Source of the DNA: Escallonia rubra
Lineage: Eukaryota > Streptophyta > Magnoliopsida > Escalloniales > Escalloniaceae
Length of the DNA: 64,000 bases
Assembly (NCBI GenBank): GCA_033065855.1
Contig: JAVXUO010000672.1
Span: forward strand, 111,171-175,170
Direction of reading: 5' to 3'
Shown: positions 19,987-31,820 of the stretch, one piece after another
Position numbering within the stretch: position 1 is the stretch's first letter
Layout of the letters: the number at the start of each line of letters is the position of its first letter
Made by a program: the position numbers and the translations under genes
Notes under the pieces: generated by a model
Seen by the model: the letters and a program-made list of their open reading frames with translations, nothing else
What the model was told of the DNA's origin: nothing
The model's database searches: none

Positions 19987-22352
19987 CATATAGGCCTTTT
20001 ATATGCATTCTGCAATTAGACCCACCCAGCAACCAGAGGGAGGAATTAAAAAGGTTACCCGAACATGCTTAAACTCCTTGTGAACAGAGAAATTGTATAG
20101 GAGCATTGAATAACTTGTTGGGGAACTTAGAGACCGTTGAAACTTGAAAGTGAACAGATCTAAACAAGAGTAAGTGATGAACTATGAGAAAGCAGCAGCC
20201 CATTACAGTGAAACCAGAGCTTTTCACTCTAATCTGTATGTAGTTAAAAGGCACAAATTTGATAAGTTACGAACCTATTTGCTCGCCAATCAGTCGGAGT
20301 GGCCATATTGAGCGCATACGGAAAATCTTGATATAGATCCATCTTCTCAGGAATATTTAGGTACTTTCCCCGTTTTTCTATCTTCAAAATGTGGTCAAAT
20401 CTATGAGCCTTCAATTTGCAAAAATTAGAGATCTGAAGCATCATTCTTTGGATGAGTAACATTTTCTCAAATCAGGAGGTCACTCAGACAAGCCTAGTGG
20501 TGATGGGTACATCATATATACGACTGGTTCCAGCAAATTGAGATGGGTGATCAAAGTTGAACAGCTATGGCAATGGAAAATAAATAGTGAACATATAGCT
20601 CCAATTTACCAAGAAATTTATTTATACCAGTAAAAGTCAAGCTTGACTACCGTAGACTGCTTGTGAAGTATCCATCCACCTCCAACCGCCATCTCCATCA
20701 TCTTCATAACCTCCTGAACCTGACTAGAGAAAACTGTCTCAACTGAAGCAAACCCATGGAATACAGCCAAAATTTTCATTTTTCCGATCCCGTGATTTCA
20801 TGTATCATTTGATTACGCAATAAAGCCTCCAAATGAGCCGGAAACACAGACACCTCCACACAAACAGAGCCCAGTAAATTCTCTGGATAATAACTTTTGA
20901 CTGAACACCATTTTTGTGATTCTTCTGAAATGCCCTGTGGACCTTCTCATTTGCGTTTTCACTGGTAGCTTACTTAAATGCCACATGTGGGACATGTATG
21001 TAACAAAAATATCAGACTGACCCAACTCCATATGGAACTCTCAATCTCATCGTTTCTCTTCTTGTCAATTGATTTGCAAAAAGAACACCCAAATCAAGTT
21101 TTTCGTTGTTGCTAGCTCACTTTTTTTTTTTCTCATCCGTATTTACGCTCAATTTCCACAATATGACATTTAATTCGAGGGTTAAATACAAAACTTTCTC
21201 TTGTGATTTACACGTTTTTGCACTTCGCTTTCCGTGTTTACAACTTTTGCAGTAACATGTACCCTGATCTTAACAAATAGCATTGCAAACGAGTCCAAAA
21301 TTGGATTGCTTTAAATTCAGACATTAAGTTCGTATGTGCTGAGCACATGTCGTTTTGGCATGGATATATTTATCCATTTCCTTGCTCAAACCCTCTTAGA
21401 ACCCTGAAAATCTATTCCTCTCCGATCTCTCTTTTCTCTCTTTCTCTCCTAAAACCTAACATTTCTAGATCTTCGATGGCAGCAACATTGTGCACTGCGT
21501 TTCTAGTGAAAAGGTGGTTGGCATAAAGCTTCTTCACAACCCATGAAGGAGACAACACATATGGTTCATCTTGTAGTCATGATTAGTTTTAATCCTCAAT
21601 TCTTTCATTCGATCCGCACCATCCAAAAATGCCTTCTTTTCATGAGTCAATACCTTGACTATTTGGTAAACAAATTACAAAGTATTTCAAAAGCAAAAAT
21701 TTTATTTAAATCCTCACTGGGATTCGTTGACCAAATATAAAGTGATTTTATTAGCAGACAAATCCGAAATTGATTCTTTGTCCGTCTAAATCAATTAGTC
21801 GTTTTATGTCTTGAGACTCATTCCGGAATTAACTCCTCATTTGTCTAAATTAAATAGCCGTTACAAAGTCATTTACCTTATTTAAACAGTTAACTTTTGG
21901 TAATTACTATATTTATCATATTTACCTTATTTACGCAGTGACTTTTGCTAATTACCATATTTACGCTGCATGTTTTCTCACTCAGAAAGGACGTGCTCTT
22001 CTCTCATTTTAGACACACTAGAAAACAATCAAAGCTCTCTCCTCTTCTCTTTATAGATGTTTTATGTTCTCTTGTATTTTCGGTGATAAAAGCAAGCAAA
22101 AAGTTGTTCCTATTAGCCTTCGCTATTCGAGTGATTCGAGTGCTCGTTAGCGAAAAAGCGGCTGTTGAATCTTGAAGGGTAGCCGTCCGAGACCTTGGGC
22201 ACCAAGATATAATCTCCGAGGGGGCAAAACTACTCTTAAGGACAGTGCAACACACACCTCAGTCTGCTCCAAATTTGATAAGTTTGCTACGTTAAATTTT
22301 GAGTTTTTAACATAGTAGTTTCCTATTTTATCTTACAATCTTAAGAGTAGTT
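19987..22352. other. Intergenic DNA and probable copia 5' LTR/leader, unit A
   Basis: Short minus-strand frames (20069-20462, 20813-21031) are shared with unit B but have no motif I recognise. They could be exons of an unidentified minus-strand gene or chance frames preserved by recent duplication. From about 21780 the sequence becomes LTR-like (Ty1-copia type), leading to the gag ATG at 22353. I could not fix the LTR ends or a primer binding site. Confidence 0.45.
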
Positions 22353-24508
22353 ATGGATGCTGCTGTGTTAACCGCTACTAGAGCCATTCCTGACCTTACC
22401 AAAGTTGAGCCATTCAATTGTTTAAACTTTAAGCTTTGACAAAACAAACTCTTTTTTAATTATGACATTGCCAAGGTGGACTTTGTCCTTACCAAACCAA
22501 AACCCACACCAAAGGAAGATACAGATCCCAAAGAGTTTGAAAAGGAATTTTCGATTCGGAAACCTGAGACAAAATATGCATGGGCCTAATTCTAAATTCC
22601 CTCTCCAATTAGTTGAATGATGTTTATTGCAATTGCGCTCATGCCTATAATATTTGGGATGCATTAAATAGGAAATGTGTGATTGAGGATGTTGGTACCA
22701 AAAAGTATGGGATAGGCGACTTTTTGCAATTCCAAATGTCTGAAAAGAAAGACGTGTCCTTCCAAATTCACGAGTTTCACCTAGTTATAGCCGAACTCAC
22801 CAAGGAGGGGATGCCCCTATGAACCCTTTGTAACTGGATCTCTAATTGAAAAATGTCTCGAGTCTTGGTCGGACTACGAAAGTATGATGAAGCACAAGAG
22901 AAAGGACATATCACTAGATGATGTGATAGTGCACATTTGGATTGAAGAGAAAAATAGGAGTCGTGAGAAAGCTGTTAAGGCCAAGGAATTTATTTCAAAG
23001 GAAAACATGATTGAGGAAAGAGATGAAAAACCACATGGGAACCACAATAGGCAGAGAACAACATATTTGGTCATAGGCCCACCCACGGACAAAACCCAAA
23101 CCTAATCACCTTAAGCCCCAAGGTAGTAATACTAAAAAGAAAGGTGACTGCTTTGTTTGTGGCAAATCGGGTCACTATGTAGCACAATGCAGGAATAGAA
23201 AATGAAGCGACAATCATGCCCCTCCAAGAGCTCACCTAGCAGAGGCGGCAGATGTCATTGTTGCACTCGTTTTTTAGGCAAATATTGTTGTAGAGGAAAA
23301 AGCTTGGGTGGTAGACTTTGGTACTACTAGGCATATATGTGGTAACAGAAGTGTCTTTACCTCCTACATTCTAGTAGGGGAAAGAGAGGAACAAGTGTTC
23401 GTGGGTGACTCTCGTCTCGCGCCAGTGATCGGCAAAGGGAAAGTTAATTTAAAGCTTACCTCTGGGAAAATCATCTCTTTCCGGTGTCCTGCATGTGCCA
23501 AAAATTCATTGGAACCTTGTGTCTGTCTCTTTGCTTGGGAAAGTAGGAGTATAAATTATCTTCGAATTAAATAAAGTTACGATGACTAAGAATGTGATGG
23601 TTGTGGGGAAAGAGTACTTTGACAAGGGTCCGTTCCTTTTGTATGTTCTTAATATTATGAATGAAAATGCTTCTTCTGCTTACTTTTTTTATTGCATTGA
23701 TGTATGGCATCCTATGCTTGGACATGTGAACTATCCTTATATTAAGAAAATGAAAGAATTGAGAATTCTAACTAAATTAACAATTTCCGAACATGAAAAA
23801 TGTCATATACGTGCGTAAGCAATCTTATCCGCTTGCCATATCCAAAATAGAATAATAATCAAGAAAACTTGCAAGACACCCTATGAGCTTTGGGAAAATA
23901 GGATCCTAAATCTCAAATACCTGAAAGTGTGGGGGGTGCCTAGCCAAGGCTATGCTCCTTGAACCCAAAAGGAGGAAATTAGGATTTAGAACCTCAGATT
24001 CCCTGCATATAGGTTTCTAGTCCTCAAAATGTCTTAAATTCAAATACCATAATCGAATCTAAAGATGCAAGGTTCTTTAAAAATGTGTTTGTCTTAAAAC
24101 AAATATTGAGAAATAAATCTCTGAAAAAGAACTTGAGCTTAAAGGTAATAAAGGTACTTAGATTGAAATTAAAAAAAAAGTAAACGACAAAGAAAGGCAA
24201 CGAACCTAGGAGAGGACTTTTACACCTTCCTCTTGGAGGATGATCCTCTACCCTTTAAAGAGGCTATAACCTCTCCTGATGCTTCATTTTAGAAGGAAGC
24301 TATAAATAGCAAAAATCGAATCTATAATGTCAAATCACACCTAGGAATTGATAGACCTACCACCAGGTGCTAAACCAATTGGGTACAAATGGATTTTCAA
24401 AAGAAAAATGAAATCTGATGGTATAACAGAGAAGCTCAAGGCCAGATTGGTTACGAAGGGCTATACTCAAAAGAAAGACCAAGATTACTTTAACACATAC
24501 TCACATGT
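22353..24508 (+). pseudogene. Decayed Ty1-copia gag-pol, unit A (truncated)
   Basis: A Gag UBN2-type region with stops runs from 22353 to 23105. It is followed by a CCHC zinc knuckle (CFVCGKSGHYVAQC, about 23151-23192) and a protease-like segment (WVVDFGTTRHICGNRS, where active copies usually have D-S-G). A GAG_pre-integrase motif (WHPMLGHVN) lies near 23704. The integrase catalytic core is missing. The text jumps to its C-terminal part (HIQNRIIIKKTCKTPYELW), and a G-run near 23930 carries one extra G causing a frameshift relative to unit B. A TAA near 23816 stands where unit B has GAA. The reverse transcriptase start (GYKWIFKRKMKSDG) follows at about 24373 and is cut at 24508 by the duplication boundary. 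Confidence 0.88.
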
Positions 24509-25746
24509 AGTAGTGACAAAGTTGGGGAGTGATGGCATGCGGTTGCCAATGACGGGTTGTTCGTTGGTGGCGTGCGACCTTGGGTGACGGGCGTTGGTGA
24601 CGGGCATCGCGGGAGTGGTGCGTGATCATGGGCGTCGAACGAGAGATGTCACAGAGTTGATGTATGAACGTCTGTAAACATCGCGGAGGTGCAAAGACTC
24701 GAGAAAATAAGTATGCGGGAAAGAGGTGAACCACCGGGGGAAAGTGGCAAAGGCCAAGCCCCCCAGGAGGCCGAGGCCGACCCCTATGGCCTGGGGGAGG
24801 CCGAGGCCAACCCCCTGGGGTTGGCCAAGGCCAAATGGCCAACTCTCATGAAGGAGCCCAGGGCCACTCCCCCCCTTTTGGTGAACTTCGGGCGCACCAA
24901 CGGTAGGTGTTTTGATGGGCAAATACAAATCCGAAAGTTGCATCATGACGAGCGTATCGACGCGAATCGTACCTACATGACGAACGAGATGTCAAACTCA
25001 CGTGCAAAGCGTACGAAGAGAAAAAAGTGCGAAAAAGGGGTTGTGCGGAGGGGTGAACCACCGGGGGAAAGTGGCCAAGGCCAAGCCCCCTAGGAGGCCG
25101 AGGCCGACCCCCTTGGGTTGGCCAAGGCCATTTGGCCATCTTCCATTTTCGGAGCCGAAGGTCACTTCTCCTTTTGCGAACTTCGTGCGCGCTGTCGGTA
25201 GGTGTTTTGACAAGTAATGACAAATCCGGAAGTTGCGTTGTGACGAGCGCGTTGCCAAGAATCGTACCCACGTAGCGATTAAGGTGTCAAGGTTACGTAC
25301 GAAGCATACAAAGGGAAAGAAGTGCAAAAAAGGGGTATGCGGGAAATGGGTGAACCACCGGGGGAAATTTGCCAAGGCCAAGCCCCCCAGGAGGCCGAGG
25401 CCGACCCCTACGGCCTGGGGAAGGCCGAGGCCGACCCCCTGGGGTTGGCCAAGGCCATTTGCCCCTTGACCCCGTTTCTCCAAATGTGCCGTCGGCCGAT
25501 GTTTTTGATGAAAAGGTGTTCGGATGGTCTTGGCATTACGAACGTGCTAGCGTTAGTGACATCGACGCGATAATAAAATGTCTAAGTCGCGCGCGAAGCG
25601 AGAAGAAACACGTGTCTTGGGCGCGCGGGCGCTGACCGGTTTGATGCGTTGGAAAATTGACCGTTGACAATGTCGACGTGTTCGCGTGAAATGGGACCCC
25701 TATTGGACCCTTGGGTATGACCAGAATAGGTTGGGAACAACTTTCT
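24509..25746. repeat. GC-rich tandem array between the duplicated units
   Basis: Three copies of a ~300-330-bp unit are marked by GGTGAACCACCGGGGG starting near 24725, 25052 and 25348. Each is followed by a GGCCAAGGCC/GAGGCCGAGGCCGACC block. Between blocks, copies share a TTTTGA(C/T) segment and an AAATCC(G/A)GAAGTTGC motif, diverging by substitution. The array is far GC-richer than its AT-rich surroundings and rich in CpG. Open frames across it on both strands are by-products of the high GC. I do not recognise the family; a satellite or part of an LTR is possible. Confidence 0.8.
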
Positions 25747-25754
25747 ATAAGTTT

Positions 25755-27004
25755 GAGTAACACTGAATATATCATAATTATATAGGCTGGCTTTTGAAAT
25801 TAGATGTGACAACATGACCTTCAAATACTCATACTTCGTAACCATCATACCCTGCAAATTATACTGCTCTTTTATTTGGTGTTTATGCTGAGAAATCAAA
25901 AAATTTACTGTATTATTGCTAATTTTATGATTGAGATACTCTTAAATTAGAGGTACAAATATAGGGGGGAAATAGAGAGAGAATTTTGTAGTTAGCTCGG
26001 GAAGTTGTAATTAAAACAAATTATTGATTGATGAAATTTATTCAACTAACGACTTGTTTCTCTTCATGTCTCTGTTCTCTTTTCCTCTGCTAAAATGAAA
26101 GGAAATTAAGGTGTTGTAAATACAACTAATATAGTTTTGCCATCAAAAATAGAACATGGTGAAAGTATATAATTAGTGAAACTTGCGGCTACCTGAATTT
26201 CTACTGCTGCGTTCCTTTTTCAACTATGTTCTCTTCTATTTATAGCATGGTAATAAGTATTAAATTGCTGATTGGGAAACTTAATGCCTCTGACCATCAT
26301 TTCTAAACATTTTGACCAATCACAAGTCCTTCGCCACCATTTTGCTCAGCACGGATGTTAAAATACCTTCTTCTTTAGTGGAATATTAATCAATATTGAC
26401 CACTACATAGAAAATAGCCCACGTGCAATGGAAGCACATCATAACTAGTACACTAAAAGTTGACAGTCAAGAGCGATCTCCGAATGAAAACAAGTAGAAA
26501 AGAGTGATGATATTGAATCAAAGTTGATTGTGGTAGATCTATTAGAGGGAATATGTGAGTAATGATTAATAATTTAATACATAAACTTTGTGGGTGTCGA
26601 TCTTTCCTCGTCACCAATTGATTTTGAGTTGGATACTCTCACATAGCTAGTACCATAGCAGGTCGATTCAGATTCAGTAGGCAACTCAAATGAAAATCCA
26701 CCGCCACACAATTTAATTAATTTCACATGTTTGACTCACTCAAAAGAATCTTGCTGCACGTGAGGACTGTGAAATATTAGCAAAAATTTCTCAAAACATC
26801 CTTCTTCAACCAGCGTCTAAGTAAAGTGAGGCACTCTCTCTCTTATATAGGCTAGTAAGCTTCGTGTTGAGATATACATCCCGCACGGGAGAAATATTGA
26901 CTAACGATTCAATATATAAGCTTCGTGCGCATCTCTCCTAGTTGCCGATCAACTTTGAGTTCTGATATTACTTGCACTTGGTGCTTGCTGAGACTTGGCA
27001 GAAT
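25755..27004. other. Upstream region of kinase gene B
   Basis: Noncoding and collinear with 15561-16950. The block bounded in A by two copies of TTTGAGTT has been lost, leaving one copy, which suggests a deletion between short direct repeats. Confidence 0.55.
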
Positions 27005-27211
27005 GGATCTGGATCCCCTGCTGTAACCCATGGTTACAGCAGGGATGCTGTCTTCATTCTGTGAGAGAGAGGGTTTGAGAGAGAGGGGGAAGAGAGAGAG
27101 AGAGATGTAACCATGGTTTACACAACACCCTCTCTCTCTCTTCCCTCTCTCTCACAAAATGAAGACAGCACCCCTGCTGTAACCACGGGTTACAGCAGGG
27201 GATCCAAATCC
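27005..27211. mobile_element. 207-bp foldback MITE, Mutator-like
   Basis: The element is almost entirely a long inverted repeat: the left arm GGATCTGGATCCCCTGCTG mirrors the right arm over about 70-100 bp, with AG/CT-rich inner arms. Each arm itself holds a smaller palindrome around CCCATGGTTAC or its variant. Imperfect 9-bp flanking duplications TGGCAGAAT (26996-27004) and TGCCAGAAC (27212-27220) surround it. Unit A has the empty site TGGCAGAAC near 16943. A 9-bp TSD and long inverted repeats fit Mutator-type MITEs. Confidence 0.85.
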
Positions 27212-27454
27212 TGCCAGAACACTGGCTCTTTGTAAGTCAGTCCTTGTATTTTCTTCTTTTCGGTTCGTCAAAGTGACGGCGATTGAAGTCTGTTTATTAA
27301 TAAATCCGACCCCATGAATTACTTCCTAATAGCATCCCAGGAAATTGAAGCCCCACTAGCAAGAAGCCAAGTCAAGATTGGCTGCTTCATTATTAAAGCA
27401 GAATTAGGCGCGAGGAAGACTTGAGAGCTTGACTGACTTGCCACTAGGACTTCA

Positions 27455-28774
27455 ATGTTGTTGTCTTCCTCATTTTCATACCTCATTTCAGCATCCCCCA
27501 TAATTTCCTTTTCATGGCCTTCTGCAAGCTTTGAAACACCGTGGCCGAACATGGAGATTGATCGGCGAAGTGTGTGCCCTGCTATATTTCTTTTCCTTAT
27601 TCTCCTCATCTCTGCTATACTACTAGTGTTCCAAAGTATGTACTTTATCCTCCTTTCCATGGTTATAATTTGTATAATTTGTATATTTGTTGTTAGGAAG
27701 ATTGTTGTTAGGAAGAAAAGTGAGTATGAGGAAAATGAGGAAGATTACTTAGACCAGTTACCAGGAATGCCCACCAGATTTTCTTTTAGGGAATTGGAAT
27801 CTAGGACGGAGAATTTCAGTTGTAAGCTTGGGGAAGGAGGATTTGGGTCAGTCTTTCAAGGGAGTTTAAGCAATGGCATCAAAGTTGCAGTAAAGCAACT
27901 CGATGGCATAGGTCAAATCAAGAAGAAGTCATTCTTAGCTGAAGTTGAGACAATAGGCAGCATTCACCATGTGAGTTTGGTAAGACTGGTTGGATTTTGT
28001 GCAGAGAAGTCGTATAGACTTCTAGTTTACGAGTACATGGCTAATGGCTCCCTGGATAAATGGATTTTCCATGGGAACGAAGGGCTTGCTCTTGGATGGC
28101 TGTCGAGAAGGAAGATCATATTTGACATAGCCAAAGGGTTAGCCTATCTCCATGAAGAATGCAGGCAAAAGATATATCACTTGGATATCAAACCCCAAAA
28201 TATCTTACTAGATGAGTATTTCAATGCAAAAGTTTCTGACTTTGGGTTGTCAAAGCTAATAGATAAGGACCAAAGCCAAGTCATGACAACACTGAGAGGA
28301 ACACCGGGCTACATGGCTCCTGAATGGTTGAGTTCGGTCATCACAGAGAAAGTAGATGTCTACAGCTTCGGTGTCGTGCTCTTGGAAATCTTGTGTGGCC
28401 GGAGAAATTTGGATCGATCTCAGCCCGAGGAAGATATGCATCTGCTCAGCATTTTTAAGAGAAAAGCAGAAGAGGAACAACTTCTGGATATGATTGACAA
28501 GTGCAGTGAGGATATGCAGGCAAATGCAGCAGAAGTTGTGCAGATGATGAGTGTTGCTGCGTGGTGCTTGCAAAGTGATTTTGCGAGGCGGCCTTCCATG
28601 TCAGTGGTGGTCAAGGTCTTGGAGGGTTTGGTGGATGTTGAGGGAAACTTAAACTATGACTTCACAAAACGGCCAGAGACTCACGGAGCACCAGTCACCG
28701 CTCACAAGGAGGATAATGCCGCTGGTGCTGGTACTTTAGTACTGCCATGTGTTTTATCAGGACATAAATCATAA
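27455..28774 (+). CDS. SD2-5-like receptor kinase without lectin ectodomain, copy B
   Basis: A 439-codon frame nearly identical to the kinase at 17185. Two hydrophobic segments and a complete non-RD kinase domain (GEGGFG, VAVK, HLDIKPQN, DFGLS, MAPEW) are all intact. Differences from copy A include a small change in the second membrane segment, a few substitutions in the kinase (for example L to I after GIGQ, G to A in YEYMANGS) and a different C-terminal tail. The alternative start MEIDRRS is at 27551. No premature stops appear in either copy, so both may be under constraint or may simply be young. The absence of an ectodomain applies to both, so it predates the duplication. Confidence 0.85.
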   Translation: MLLSSSFSYLISASPIISFSWPSASFETPWPNMEIDRRSVCPAIFLFLILLISAILLVFQSMYFILLSMVIICIICIFVVRKIVVRKKSEYEENEEDYLDQLPGMPTRFSFRELESRTENFSCKLGEGGFGSVFQGSLSNGIKVAVKQLDGIGQIKKKSFLAEVETIGSIHHVSLVRLVGFCAEKSYRLLVYEYMANGSLDKWIFHGNEGLALGWLSRRKIIFDIAKGLAYLHEECRQKIYHLDIKPQNILLDEYFNAKVSDFGLSKLIDKDQSQVMTTLRGTPGYMAPEWLSSVITEKVDVYSFGVVLLEILCGRRNLDRSQPEEDMHLLSIFKRKAEEEQLLDMIDKCSEDMQANAAEVVQMMSVAAWCLQSDFARRPSMSVVVKVLEGLVDVEGNLNYDFTKRPETHGAPVTAHKEDNAAGAGTLVLPCVLSGHKS

Positions 28775-30996
28775 CAACTGGGCATGGAATCACAATATCA
28801 CTATATGTTGAAAAGTTATTTGTTACGTACTTGGATTTTGTAACATGAATTTTTCCAGCTTACTTAACTAACTAGTTTCCAAGATCAGTTGGCTTTAGAA
28901 AACAAAATAATAGTCGATCGCTGCACATTGACCTTCTGGGCTGGTTCTTATGCAAGGCCAATTTTCCGCTAAAACTGAGCGGGATATGCGCTTCATTATG
29001 TCAGAAGAATTTGTCAAGCATGATGCGACTCTCATGATTTCAGTTATATTACTTGATTTTGTTGCTCCCAGTGGCGCTTTGAGACTAATACCTTTCAATT
29101 TACATCAATCCGGAGTTGCTCGATCCATTCAATTGTGATCTTATAATGCATGGCATTCTCTGGCCTGATTGTTGCTTTTGATGTTGGATTCCCGATACAT
29201 CCACTAGGTCAGTCTGCTTGGTTCTTCGCCTTGATATGTACGACTTTAAAGCGTCAGAATATAGAAAAGTCAAATCCCAACTAAGTGATCAACACAAAAA
29301 AGGTGTTTCATGTTTCCGATAACTTAACTAAAGGGTTATTATATTCAATGTACCTGGTGTCACGTAGTTCAAATCTTTCAATCAAACAAAAGTTACCTAG
29401 CTACTAAATACATTGATAAGGACTTGTTTTAGAAGATAATATGATTTAACATAGCATTTAGTGAATGAGTGGCATTGTGCTTTCTTTAGAAGGGAGACAC
29501 CCAAATGACTCTAACGCCAAAGAGTTCAGGTACAACTTCCTTTTAACACGAACTCCAGACGTTTAACATGAAAGAGCTTCCTTGGTACAACTACTATCAC
29601 ATTACCATCTTTAGAGCTCGAGCGAGTCCTATAGGCCTTTTATATGCGTTCTGTAATTAGACTCACCCAGCAACCAGAGGGAGGAATTGAAAAGGTTACC
29701 TGAAAATGCTTAAACTCCTTGTGAACAGAGAAATTGTATAGGAGCATTGAATAACTTGTTGGGGAACTTAGAGACCGTTGAAACTTGAAAGTGAACAGAT
29801 CTGAGCAAAAGCAATTGTTGAACTATGAGAAAGCAGCAGCCCATTACAGTAAAATCAGACCTTTTCACTCTAATATGTATGTAGTTAAGAGGCACAAATT
29901 TGACAAGTTACCAACCTATTTGCTCGCCAATCAGTCGGAGTGGCCATATTGAGCGCATACGGAAAATCTTGATATAGATCCATCTTCTCAGGAATATTTA
30001 GGTACTTTCCCCATTTTTCTATCTTCAAAATGTGGTCAAATCTATGAACCTTCAATTTGCAAAAATTAGAGATCTGAAGCATCATTCTTTGGATGAGTAA
30101 CATTTTCTCAAATCTGGAGGTCACTCAGACAAGCCTAGTGGTGATGGGTACATCATATATACGACTGGTTCCAGCAAATTGAGATGGGTGATCAAAGTCG
30201 AACAGCTATGGCAATGGAAAATAAATAGTGAACATATAGCTCCAATTTACCAAGAAATTTATTTATACCAATAAAAGTCAAGCTTGACTACCTTAGACTG
30301 CTTGTGAAGTATCCATCCACCTCCAACCGCCATCTCCATCATCTTCATAACCTCCTGAACCTGACTAGAGAAAACTGTCCCAACTGAATATCAACATGAT
30401 TAACAATTTTTTGAAGCAAACCCATGGAATACAGCCAAATTCTTCATTTTTCCGATCCCGTGATTTCATGTATGATTTGATTACGCAATAAAGCATCCAA
30501 ATGAGCCGGAAACACAGACACCTCCACACACACAGAGCCCAGTAAATTCTCTGGATAATAACTTTTGACTGAACACCATTTTTGTGATTCTTCCGAAATG
30601 CCCAGGGAACCTTCTGATCTGCGTTTTCACTGGTAGCTTACTTAAATGCCACATGTGGGACATGTATGTAACAAAAATATCAGACTGACCCAACTCCATA
30701 TGGAACTCTCAATCTCATCGTTTCTCTTCTTGTCAGTTGATTTGCAAAAAGAACACCCAAATCAAGTTTTTCGTTGTTGCTAGCTCACTTTTTTTTTTCT
30801 CTCATCCGTATTTAGGCTCAATTTCCACAATATGACATTTAATTCGAGGGTTAACTACAAAACTTTCTCTTGTGATTTACGCCATTTTGCACGTCGCTTT
30901 CCGTGTTTACAATTTTTGCAATAACGTGTACCCTGATCTTGACAAATAGCATTGCAAACGAGTTCAAAATTGGATAACTTTAAATTCGGACATTAA
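28775..30996. other. Downstream region of kinase gene B
   Basis: Noncoding and collinear with unit A, without the hAT MITE. Minus-strand frames at 29710-30124 and 30481-30699 correspond to those of unit A and are unassigned. Confidence 0.5.
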
Positions 30997-31820
30997 GGGT
31001 GTGTTTGATAACGCAATTAAGCACTTAAAACTTAAAATTTTCAATGATTTTTAATTAAGTGCGTTTGATAACGCTAAATCTTGTATCACTTAAAAAATTA
31101 AGTCCTACCAAAAATAGACTAAAATTTTAAGTCAGGTGGACTTACTTAATGCTGATCACTTAATTCAAAGTGAGATAGTTAAAAAAGTTATTTAACATTT
31201 TTTTACATAAAAAATAATAATTATCACCGCTATGTCGCCTCAATTAATTTGCCGACAACACCGTCTCCACCACAATACAAGTACCACCACAACCATTATT
31301 TCCTTTTGTTATCACCACCACAATTACCATGACATAATCACTATCACCACCACCACCGACACCACCACAAGGACACCGCCACCTCCACCATACCGTCGTT
31401 ATTGTCACTACGTATGTTTTCGCCAAAATCATCTAAAGATCCACCTCACTACAACCACTGACCGCCATGTTGCTGTTTTTTGCTATCATCACAATTACCA
31501 ACACCACGTCTTCATGCTCCATTATCGCCACCATTGGCAGTTTTTTGTCGCTACCGCCACTCCATCGTCACTACCACCACCACCATCAACATGATTTTAG
31601 CCTCCCCTCAAAAAAAAAAGTTACAAAGTACTTAAACAAATGAATAATTTTGGTAAAATGGATAAATTTGTAAATAAACAATTTTCAGTTATCTGCTTTT
31701 GATTTACCAAACATGTTAACTTATTTTTCAGTAAAAATTCAGTTGCTTAAAGTTTTCAGTTTTACAAATTCAGTGCTTAACTTTTTCGGCACTTAAATTT
31801 CAGTTTTATCAAACAGCCCC
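30997..31820. mobile_element. 824-bp PIF/Harbinger-type MITE with CAC-rich core
   Basis: Flanked by 3-bp duplications TAA (30994-30996 and 31821-31823). Termini GGGTGTGTTTGATA and the complement of TATCAAACAGCCCC form imperfect inverted repeats. The empty site (ACATTAAGTTCG) is in unit A near 21323. The core (about 31225-31590) is dominated by CAC/ACC trinucleotides and yields a misleading 120-codon frame. A TAA/TTA TSD and GGG...GTTTG ends fit Tourist-like elements. Confidence 0.9.

Larger units (their letters stand above)
15553..24508 (+). repeat. Segmental duplication unit A
   Basis: Starting at ATAAGTTTGAGTAACACTGA, this segment matches 25747-35000 in the same order and orientation, at an estimated few percent divergence by eye. 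It contains a kinase gene, its flanks and the 5' two thirds of a decayed copia element. It ends inside that element's reverse transcriptase region at CACATGT (24508). Differences from unit B include a 600-bp hAT MITE only in A and a ~140-bp block near 16765-16905 missing from B. A also lacks the insertions found in B at 27005 and 30997. Confidence 0.92.

Noticed and set aside
24501-25635. Overlapping open frames of 70-160 codons on both strands
   Set aside because: High GC of the repeat array removes stop codons by chance. The same text recurs in three frames, so no protein is supported.
31232-31594. A 120-codon plus-strand frame rich in His and Thr
   Set aside because: Low-complexity CAC repeats inside a MITE that has an empty site in the duplicate unit.
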